Origin: Deltaproteobacteria bacterium
GTDB lineage: Bacteria > Desulfobacterota > Binatia > UBA9968
Assembly: GCA_023250495.1 (NCBI GenBank)
Contig: JAHFAP010000218.1
Coordinates: 1-5,369, forward strand
DNA: 5,369 nucleotides
Direction: 5' to 3'
A program made the position numbers and the translations under genes. This document shows positions 1-4,654 of this stretch, in pieces. How positions within the stretch are numbered: position 1 is the stretch's first letter; each line of letters starts with the position of its first letter. The notes beneath the pieces are model-generated. The model saw only the letters and a list, made by a program, of their open reading frames with translations, was not told where the DNA came from and ran no database searches.

Positions 1-843
1 TTCCAGAAGAAGTATCCCTTCGTCAAAGGCACCCTCTTTCGCTCCGGCGGAGGGGCGCTGATGAATAAAGTCCAGACTGAAGCTCTGGCCGGGAGATACG
101 CCTTCGATGTCGTGGGCGGACGGGGCGAAATGATCCAGGCTTTCAAAGAAAGGGGCCTCTTGGCTGCCTACATCTCTCCGGAAACCAAAGTCATCGATCC
201 GGACCTCTTCGACAAAGAGGGTTTCTGGTACACCTATTACGTCGTTCCCACTGCCCTTGGATTCAACACCAAGCTGGTCAAGAAGGAGGAGATCCCGAAG
301 AGCTATGAGGAGCTTTTGGCGCCTAAGTGGAAGGGCAGAAAAATCTCCATGGACAATGAGGCCTACCTCATTTTGCAAGGACTCATCACCGCCTGGGGAA
401 AGGAAAAGGCCGTCAGCTATATGAAGAGACTGGCGGCTCAAGATCCGGTCCTTACCCGGGGAAACACCGAGAGGGTGACGATGACGGGCGCGGGCGAATA
501 TCCGCTTGTGATTGCCTATGCGCATGCCGTGGAGTGGGAGAAGTCCAAGGGAACGCCCCTTGATTGGATCGCGCTTGAGCCGGTGGTGGTGGAGATCGAC
601 CCGCTGATGATCGGCTCCAAGGCGCCGCACCCCATGGCCGCCAGGCTTTTCCTCGACTTTCTCCTCTCGAAAGAGGGGCAGGAGATGCTCGTAGGATTTC
701 GTCGCATTCCGGTGCGCGCAGATGTGGAACCGCAGCCGACTCGGCTCTTCCGCGGCTATCAGCGCGTGGTCGAGCGGCCCGACGATTACAAGTATTTCTC
801 CGATAACGTAAAGCTGTTCCAGGAGATCTTTAAGACGCGCTGA
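1..843 (+). CDS. ABC transporter substrate-binding protein, AfuA/PotD-like (5' partial)
   Basis: This is the C-terminal 280 residues of an extracellular solute-binding protein. The frame is open from base 1, so the ATG at 61 is internal and the real start lies left of the window. Family-typical pieces are visible: a GFWYTYYV...ALGFNTKLV stretch (about residues 74-94 of the fragment), then a PKSYEELLAPKWKGR segment that resembles the hinge region of Fe3+, polyamine or phosphonate-type binding proteins. Near the C-terminus is a KAPHPMAARLFLDFLLSKEGQ helix, common in the COG1840/SBP_bac families. Such proteins bind a solute in the periplasm and deliver it to an ABC permease. The signal peptide would be in the missing N-terminus. 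No permease or ATPase gene follows; the next gene is 147 bases away and looks unrelated, so transporter partners should lie upstream or elsewhere. The family is fairly sure; the ligand is unknown, and iron should not be assumed. Confidence 0.85.
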   Translation, partial: FQKKYPFVKGTLFRSGGGALMNKVQTEALAGRYAFDVVGGRGEMIQAFKERGLLAAYISPETKVIDPDLFDKEGFWYTYYVVPTALGFNTKLVKKEEIPKSYEELLAPKWKGRKISMDNEAYLILQGLITAWGKEKAVSYMKRLAAQDPVLTRGNTERVTMTGAGEYPLVIAYAHAVEWEKSKGTPLDWIALEPVVVEIDPLMIGSKAPHPMAARLFLDFLLSKEGQEMLVGFRRIPVRADVEPQPTRLFRGYQRVVERPDDYKYFSDNVKLFQEIFKTR

Positions 844-914
844 CGCCGCACCCGCATATCCCTCGTCCATTTTTTTCCGCGATCCTGACCGGGATTATTT
901 CGCCTATGGCTAAG

Positions 915-943
915 TTGGCATGGGGAGAGAAATGTGCTAGGAA
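915..943 (+). promoter_or_regulatory. Candidate sigma70-type promoter for the downstream operon (weak)
   Basis: In the 844-990 gap, TTGGCA (915-920, five of six matches to the -35 consensus) is followed after 17 bases by TAGGAA (938-943). TAGGAA is a poor -10, but TGC directly precedes it, as in an extended -10. This would start transcription about 40 bases before the ATG at 991. The rest of the gap holds a run of seven T (870-876) with no convincing stem before it, and no small gene that I can support. The call rests on motif matching alone. Confidence 0.3.
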
Positions 944-976
944 ATCTGAGGCGCAAAAAAATTGTTGGATAAAGCG

Positions 977-983
977 AAGGGAG
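977..983 (+). promoter_or_regulatory. Ribosome binding site for LLM oxidoreductase A
   Basis: AAGGGAG lies seven bases before the ATG at 991. This supports that start, and the protein also begins there with the usual KLKFGLLLPH strand of the family. Confidence 0.75.
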
Positions 984-990
984 TAAATTC

Positions 991-1989
991 ATGGCAACGA
1001 AGTTAAAGTTCGGACTGCTGCTGCCGCATTTTTGTGAGTACGGTTCGGCCGAAAGATGTATCGAAGGATCGAAAAAGGCGCAGGCCTATGGATTTGACTC
1101 GGTTTGGGTCAGAGACCACCTGGTCTTTGAACCGCACGGAATGGAGGGCGAGGATAACACCCATATCGAGGGGTTGTTGATACTGGCGGCCGTCGCGACG
1201 GTCTGCAAAAAACTTACCCTCGGCACCGGTACGATGATCTCGCACCGCCACCCGATTCATTTGGCACAGGCGATGGCGGGCCTCAGCACGTTGTGCGACA
1301 GCAATATCATCATGGGTCTTGGCCTCGGCACCTTTCCCCATGAATTCGAAGCGGCGGGTTATAAGAAGACGACTTTACAAGATCGCGCCAACCTGGCAAA
1401 AATCAACGCTGCTCTCTGCCGTCGATTCTGGGCCGGTGAAAAGATCAGCTACAAAGACGACTATTACGACTTCAAAGACGTTGAGCTCAAACCGACGCCG
1501 AGCAAAAAGATTCCGATTTGGTACGGGGGCGGCACACCAGCTTCCTGCCGTCGCGCAGCGGATTACTGCGACGGCTGGATGCCCGGACGTATTCCCACGG
1601 CTACTTTTAATAAGATGGTCAAGTACCTCGAGGAGCAGTGCAAACTAGCGGGACGACCCATGGTTACCACTGGTGCGATCCCAATCACCAGCATCGATAA
1701 GAACAGAGACGTCGCCCTCAGCAAGGTTAACGTCAAGGGTCTGATCAACGAAGGCAACGCCCCTAGCAAAAAAACTTGGGTCAAACCGGCATCCGGCACC
1801 TTCTCCAAGGTCGAGGACATCGAAGGCCTGCTCATCGCTGGAACACCGGCGGATATCGCCCGCGACACGAAGAGATATGAGCAAGCCGGGCTTAATCACA
1901 TCGTTTACGACCTCCGGTTCCGTTACGCTGACTGGTACGAACAGATCGACTTGTTGGGCAAAGAGGTTCTGCCGGCATTGCGGGCCTAA
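991..1989 (+). CDS. LLM-class flavin-dependent oxidoreductase A (luciferase-like monooxygenase family)
   Basis: This 332-residue protein is a full-length member of the bacterial luciferase-like (beta/alpha)8-barrel family, whose members use FMN or F420 to oxidise or reduce organic substrates. Visible landmarks: first barrel strand KFGLLLPHF (6-14), GFDSVWVRDHL (34-44), LTLGTGTMISHRHPIHLAQ (75-93), a glycine-rich IIMGLGLG (106-113), IPIWYGGGTPASCRRAADYCDGWMP (174-198), and a C-terminal AGTPADIA...YEQAGLNHIVYDL segment (283-308). There is no signal peptide, so it is cytoplasmic. The segment before the glycine-rich strand reads LCDSNIIMG where many homologues have an SGGR or KGR sequence, so a usual arginine is asparagine (N105). 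It is the first gene of the putative operon, and a second, divergent family member lies at 3097. Whether the cofactor is F420 or FMN, and which substrate is used, cannot be told. The family call is firm. Confidence 0.93.
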   Translation: MATKLKFGLLLPHFCEYGSAERCIEGSKKAQAYGFDSVWVRDHLVFEPHGMEGEDNTHIEGLLILAAVATVCKKLTLGTGTMISHRHPIHLAQAMAGLSTLCDSNIIMGLGLGTFPHEFEAAGYKKTTLQDRANLAKINAALCRRFWAGEKISYKDDYYDFKDVELKPTPSKKIPIWYGGGTPASCRRAADYCDGWMPGRIPTATFNKMVKYLEEQCKLAGRPMVTTGAIPITSIDKNRDVALSKVNVKGLINEGNAPSKKTWVKPASGTFSKVEDIEGLLIAGTPADIARDTKRYEQAGLNHIVYDLRFRYADWYEQIDLLGKEVLPALRA

Positions 1990-1992
1990 CCA

Positions 1993-2037
1993 TTTGAACG
2001 GTTTGAACAGTTTAAACCGTTCAAGCAGTTCAACAGG
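1993..2037 (+). repeat. Five-unit 9-base tandem repeat with internal palindrome
   Basis: The spacer after oxidoreductase A is almost wholly made of five consecutive 9-mers: TTTGAACGG, TTTGAACAG, TTTAAACCG, TTCAAGCAG and TTCAACAGG. The first units are inverted relative to the later ones, so TTGAACGGTTT (1994-2004) pairs perfectly with AAACCGTTCAA (2014-2024): an 11-base stem with a 9-base loop. No T-tract follows, so it is not a standard intrinsic terminator. It ends seven bases before the Shine-Dalgarno sequence of the hydrolase gene. It could act as an mRNA stability hairpin, a weak attenuator or simply a spreading repeat; the sequence alone does not decide. Confidence 0.8.
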
Positions 2038-2043
2038 TGAGAA

Positions 2044-2049
2044 AAGGAG
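2044..2049 (+). promoter_or_regulatory. Ribosome binding site for the alpha/beta hydrolase
   Basis: AAGGAG lies six bases before the ATG at 2056 and directly downstream of the 9-base repeat. It fixes the hydrolase start. Confidence 0.8.
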
Positions 2050-2055
2050 CTGCCG

Positions 2056-2973
2056 ATGCACTCTGAGAAGATCACGTTCTACAGCGAGGGGGACAAGCTC
2101 AGCGGCGATATTTACCTCCCCAACGGAGAAAAGGGTAAGCCTTGGCCTGCCATCGTTCAGGGGCCGGGCTTCCTCGGCCTCAAGGATGCCAAGCACTACA
2201 TCATGATGTTCGAGAAGCTCTGCGAGGCCGGCTACGCCTGTCTCTGCTTCGATTACCGCGGCTGGGGCGACAGCGAGGGCAAGCACCGCGGCTGGGTCAT
2301 GCCCATCTGGCAGGCCGAAGACATTCGCAACGCCGTTTCCTACTTGCAGACCCGCGCGGAGGTCGATCCGAACCGGATCGCCACCTACGGTTCGGGAGGG
2401 ACCGGCGGCGGAAACGCCATCTACGTGGCGGCGACCGATCAGCGAGTCAAATGCGCGGTTTGCTATCTCGGCGTCAGCAACGGCCGGGACTGGCTCCACT
2501 CCATGAGACGGGAGTACGAATGGGTGGACTACCTCAAGCGGATCGAGGAGGATCGGAAAAAGCGCGTTCTCACCGGCTCGGGTGAAATCGTCAGCGCGCG
2601 CGAAGAGATCATGGTCCAGACGCCCGAGCGCCAGACGACAACTATCAAAAAGGAAGTCGCGGCGAAGATTCCGGACCAGATGCCGCTGCAGTGCGCCGAG
2701 GCGATCCTCGAATACAGCCCTGAGGATGTCGTGCATAAAATCTCGCCGCGGGCGAGCCTCTTCATCGCGGTGGAAAACGACGCCGTGACGCCTGAAGAAC
2801 AGTCGTTCCGTCTTTATGAGAAGGCTGGGGAACCGAAGAAACTCGTGCTCTACAGACAGACCACGCACTATGGCATTTACAACGACCATTTCAATGATGT
2901 CGCGGCCAACGTCGTCGATTGGTACAACCGGTATCTCAAGTACAACAAAATCGACATACAAGAAAGGACCTAG
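2056..2973 (+). CDS. Alpha/beta hydrolase, dienelactone-hydrolase/acyl-esterase-like
   Basis: This 305-residue cytoplasmic protein with no signal peptide has the alpha/beta-hydrolase fold. Landmarks in order: strand and oxyanion region AIVQGPGFLGLKD (32-44), FDYRGWGDSEG (65-75, the usual DxRGxGxS-type turn), DPNRIATYGSGGTGGGNAI (104-122, the nucleophile-elbow region), a long helical insert of about 145-225 that probably forms a lid, LFIAVENDAVTPEE (235-248, with D242 as likely catalytic acid) and THYGIYND (270-277, with H271 as likely catalytic histidine). The elbow is atypical. Aligned on the IATYG strand and the GGGNA helix, the usual nucleophile position (G114) is glycine, with Ser113 one position earlier. 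It may be an ester, lactone, amide or C-C bond hydrolase, or a non-standard member. It lies between two LLM oxidoreductase genes, which suggests hydrolysis of their product. The fold is sure; the reaction is unknown. Confidence 0.9.
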   Translation: MHSEKITFYSEGDKLSGDIYLPNGEKGKPWPAIVQGPGFLGLKDAKHYIMMFEKLCEAGYACLCFDYRGWGDSEGKHRGWVMPIWQAEDIRNAVSYLQTRAEVDPNRIATYGSGGTGGGNAIYVAATDQRVKCAVCYLGVSNGRDWLHSMRREYEWVDYLKRIEEDRKKRVLTGSGEIVSAREEIMVQTPERQTTTIKKEVAAKIPDQMPLQCAEAILEYSPEDVVHKISPRASLFIAVENDAVTPEEQSFRLYEKAGEPKKLVLYRQTTHYGIYNDHFNDVAANVVDWYNRYLKYNKIDIQERT

Positions 2974-2993
2974 TATCAAAGCATCACGAGCTA

Positions 2994-3085
2994 CCCTCAC
3001 CTCAATCCTCTCCCTGAGAGGGAGAGGAAGGCGAGAAATTTTGCCAACTCCTCCCTCTCCCTTTGGGAGAGGGTAAGGGTGAGGG
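2994..3085 (+). repeat. Double-hairpin palindromic intergenic element (GGGAGAGG type)
   Basis: Between the hydrolase stop and the next start lies a nested inverted repeat. The outer arms CCCTCACC (2994-3001) and GGTGAGGG (3078-3085) are complementary. Inside are two tight hairpins: TCCTCTCCCT (3006-3015) with AGGGAGAGGA (3019-3028), a 10-base stem and 3-base loop; and CCCTCTCCC (3053-3061) with GGGAGAGGG (3065-3073), a 9-base stem and TTT loop. The two hairpins are related in sequence and face each other across about 24 bases. The structure resembles REP/MITE-like dispersed intergenic elements built on CCTCTCCC and GGGTGAGGG words, seen in many bacterial genomes. No transposase gene is present, and the right arm runs into the next gene's Shine-Dalgarno sequence. 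Confidence 0.85.
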
Positions 3086-3090
3086 AGGAG
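3084..3090 (+). promoter_or_regulatory. Ribosome binding site for LLM oxidoreductase B, abutting the repeat
   Basis: GGAGGAG lies six bases before the ATG at 3097. It overlaps the last two bases of the outer repeat arm, so folding of the element could change its accessibility. It decides the start: an in-frame GTG at 3079 would lie inside the repeat, upstream of this site, and would add six non-conserved residues. Confidence 0.75.
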
Positions 3091-3096
3091 TTTAAT

Positions 3097-4119
3097 ATGC
3101 ACAAGATTCAGTTCGGAGTCCGAGTTCCCAACTCGGGCCCGCTTTCCAGCATCGAGAATATTGTCAAGGCGACGAAGCAGGCGGAGGAATTGGGTTTCGA
3201 TTCGATCTGGGTCCACGATCACGTTGTTTGGAGCTCGGAGATGCACCGTCACCACATCTCTTCCGGCGCTGCCGAAGCGATCACCGATACCCAGGACGCA
3301 AACTTCTTCGAGGCGACGTCTGTCTTGTCCTACCTGGCTTCGGAGACCAAAAAAATTACTCTCGGCGTTGCTTGCTTGGTCATGCCGTGCCGTAATCCAA
3401 TCTATGCGGCTAAACAGTATGCGACGCTGGATTGGCTCGCCAAGGGTCGGTTAATCGTCGGTGTTGGCCTCGGTTCCAAAGCAACGCGCGAATCGGACGA
3501 ATTCGGCGTCTTCGGCGTGCCGTACGACAAGCGCGGCGACCGCGCCGATGAGTATATTCAGGCAATGAAAGCCGTATGGACCCAGCCCCTAGCTTCTTAC
3601 CAGGGGGAGTTTATCCGGTTTAAGGACGCGGAAATCTATCCGAAGCCGGTACAGAAGCCACATCCGCCGGTCTGGGTAGGCGGCTGGATGAAGCTGGCGG
3701 CGAAGCGGGCCGGCAGATATGGTGACGGCTGGATTCCCGGCTGGCTATCTCCTGGGGAGATGAAAGTGGGATGTGACATATTGGCGCAAACCGCCAGAGA
3801 GAACGGCCGCGATCCGTCGAAGATCACCATCGCCGTCGAGAAACTCGCGACGATCGGCAAGACTCGCGACGAGGGCCTCAACCTTGCCACGCCGACGCTC
3901 AAGACCAGCAGCGAAAGCTACGAACGCGATATCGACAGCATGCAATTTGCGCTAGATCGCCACATCTTCGGTTCGGTTAGCGACGTCCGCCGCAGAATTG
4001 ACGAATTTATAGAGGCTGGCGTGCAGCACTTCGAGCTCAAGATCATCTATCCAACCATGGATAGCTTGGTTAAGCAGATGACACTTTGGTCCGAGGAGAT
4101 TCTGCCGCATTATGACTGA
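3097..4119 (+). CDS. LLM-class flavin-dependent oxidoreductase B (luciferase-like monooxygenase family)
   Basis: This 340-residue luciferase-like barrel protein is clearly related to oxidoreductase A at 991 but divergent. Landmarks: first strand IQFGVRVPNSG (4-14), LGFDSIWVHDHVVW (32-45), ITLGVACLVMPCRNPIYAAKQYATLDWLAKGRLIVGVGLG (87-126, including the KGR that A lacks), a FxxFGVPYDKRGDRADEYIQAMKAVW-like helix (136-161), PPVWVGGWMKLAAKRAGRYGDGWIPG (190-215) and a C-terminal barrel end near 308-338. The pattern is that of the F420-dependent, TIGR03619-like branch of LLM enzymes, although cofactor use is inferred and not shown. Start choice follows the GGAGGAG site; GTG 3079 is rejected. The insert at about 47-68 (SSEMHRHH...TDTQDANF) precedes the conserved FFEATSVLSYLA helix and may line the substrate pocket. 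It is cytoplasmic, the third gene of the putative operon, 55 bases before the molybdenum-enzyme pair. Confidence 0.93.
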   Translation: MHKIQFGVRVPNSGPLSSIENIVKATKQAEELGFDSIWVHDHVVWSSEMHRHHISSGAAEAITDTQDANFFEATSVLSYLASETKKITLGVACLVMPCRNPIYAAKQYATLDWLAKGRLIVGVGLGSKATRESDEFGVFGVPYDKRGDRADEYIQAMKAVWTQPLASYQGEFIRFKDAEIYPKPVQKPHPPVWVGGWMKLAAKRAGRYGDGWIPGWLSPGEMKVGCDILAQTARENGRDPSKITIAVEKLATIGKTRDEGLNLATPTLKTSSESYERDIDSMQFALDRHIFGSVSDVRRRIDEFIEAGVQHFELKIIYPTMDSLVKQMTLWSEEILPHYD

Positions 4120-4169
4120 ATAGCTCTCAGCGATCAGCTTTCAGCTTTTTCCTGACTGCTGAATGCTAT
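4120..4169 (+). repeat. 7-base-period imperfect hairpin repeat
   Basis: The spacer after oxidoreductase B carries AGC words at 4122, 4129, 4136 and 4143, exactly 7 bases apart, then complementary GCT words at 4158 and 4165. The halves fold as ATAGC (4120-4124) with GCTAT (4165-4169), TCAGC (4127-4131) with GCTGA (4158-4162) and TCAG (4134-4137) with CTGA (4152-4155), separated by regular 2-base mismatches. Five T (4146-4150) lie in the loop and not after the stem, which argues against an intrinsic terminator on this strand. It directly follows the stop codon and ends five bases before the next ATG. Confidence 0.75.
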
Positions 4170-4174
4170 AAACC

Positions 4175-4654
4175 ATGAAACTTTCTTTTACATTGAATGG
4201 CCGCCGGGTTGAGACCGAATGCGAGCCACAGGAGACCCTGGCCGAGCTTTTGCGCGAGCGGCTGAACCTCACCGGTACGAAAATCTCCTGTGAGGTTCAG
4301 GTCTGCGGCTCATGCACGGTCCTGGTCGACGGTCTTCCGGTAAGCTCCTGCACGCTGCTCGGCTACGAGGTCCGCGGCCGCGAGGTCGTGACCATCGAAG
4401 GGCTCGCCCGGTCGGATGGAACGCTCCATCCGATCCAGCAGGCCTTCATCGACGAGTTCGCCTTTCAGTGCGGCTTTTGCACTCCGGGGATGATTCTCTC
4501 GGCCAAGGCGCTGCTGGATGAAAATCCCAAGCCATCGCGCGATGAGATCATCCACTATATGGACGGCAACATCTGCCGCTGCACCGGCTATGTCTCCATA
4601 GTTGCCGCCATTCAGCGTGCCGCTGACGTGATCGCCAAGGAGACAAAGAAGTGA
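4175..4654 (+). CDS. Molybdenum hydroxylase [2Fe-2S] small subunit (CoxS/HcrC-like)
   Basis: This 159-residue protein is the iron-sulfur subunit of a xanthine dehydrogenase/CO dehydrogenase-type enzyme, and its length is normal for the family. The N-terminal plant-ferredoxin-like domain has ligands C39, C44, C47 and C59 (CEVQVCGSC then SSC). The C-terminal helical domain has C99, C102, C134 and C136 (QCGFCTPG and NICRCTGY). Q98, before C99, is in the position that contacts the molybdopterin cofactor in relatives. All eight cysteines are present, so both clusters should form and pass electrons from the molybdenum site. The usual glycine in the first CxxGxC is Q42. The start is supported by the family-typical MKLSFTLNGRRVE beginning, although no Shine-Dalgarno sequence precedes it. 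The gene overlaps the large-subunit gene by four bases. The substrate cannot be assigned; coxS naming would overstate the evidence. Confidence 0.95.
   Translation: MKLSFTLNGRRVETECEPQETLAELLRERLNLTGTKISCEVQVCGSCTVLVDGLPVSSCTLLGYEVRGREVVTIEGLARSDGTLHPIQQAFIDEFAFQCGFCTPGMILSAKALLDENPKPSRDEIIHYMDGNICRCTGYVSIVAAIQRAADVIAKETKK
4637..4643 (+). promoter_or_regulatory. Ribosome binding site for the large subunit, fixing a GTG start
   Basis: AAGGAGA inside the end of the small-subunit gene lies seven bases before GTG 4651. It favours that GTG, overlapping the upstream TGA as GTGA, as the start of the molybdopterin subunit, and indicates translational coupling of the two. Confidence 0.75.

Noticed and set aside
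61..63. ATG 61 as the start of the binding protein
   Set aside because: The frame is open to base 1 and the residues before it read like family sequence. A start here would leave the protein without a signal peptide and N-terminal lobe.
870..903. Possible terminator after the binding-protein gene
   Set aside because: The seven-T run at 870-876 has no stem before it. The nearby ATCC (882-885) and GGAT (892-895), and GCGA (879-882) and TCGC (900-903), give only short weak pairing with no following T-tract.
915..938. Possible sigma54 promoter (TGGCA at 916-920)
   Set aside because: The GG to GC distance should be 10 bases; here the next GC is at 936-937, 17 bases after the GG. The spacing does not fit.
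2994..3085. CRISPR-like or insertion-sequence remnant
   Set aside because: There are no regularly spaced identical repeats with unique spacers and no transposase coding trace; nested palindromes explain the structure.
3079..3096. GTG 3079 as the start of oxidoreductase B
   Set aside because: It lies within the repeat arm and upstream of the GGAGGAG site. The family's first barrel strand begins right after ATG 3097.
1645..3255. Long open frame on the minus strand (536 codons)
   Set aside because: It runs antisense through the end of oxidoreductase A, the whole hydrolase and the start of oxidoreductase B, all with firm family matches. Its translation includes the palindromic repeat as a PLPKGEGG/PLPLRER-like string, typical of spurious translation, and shows no recognisable domain.
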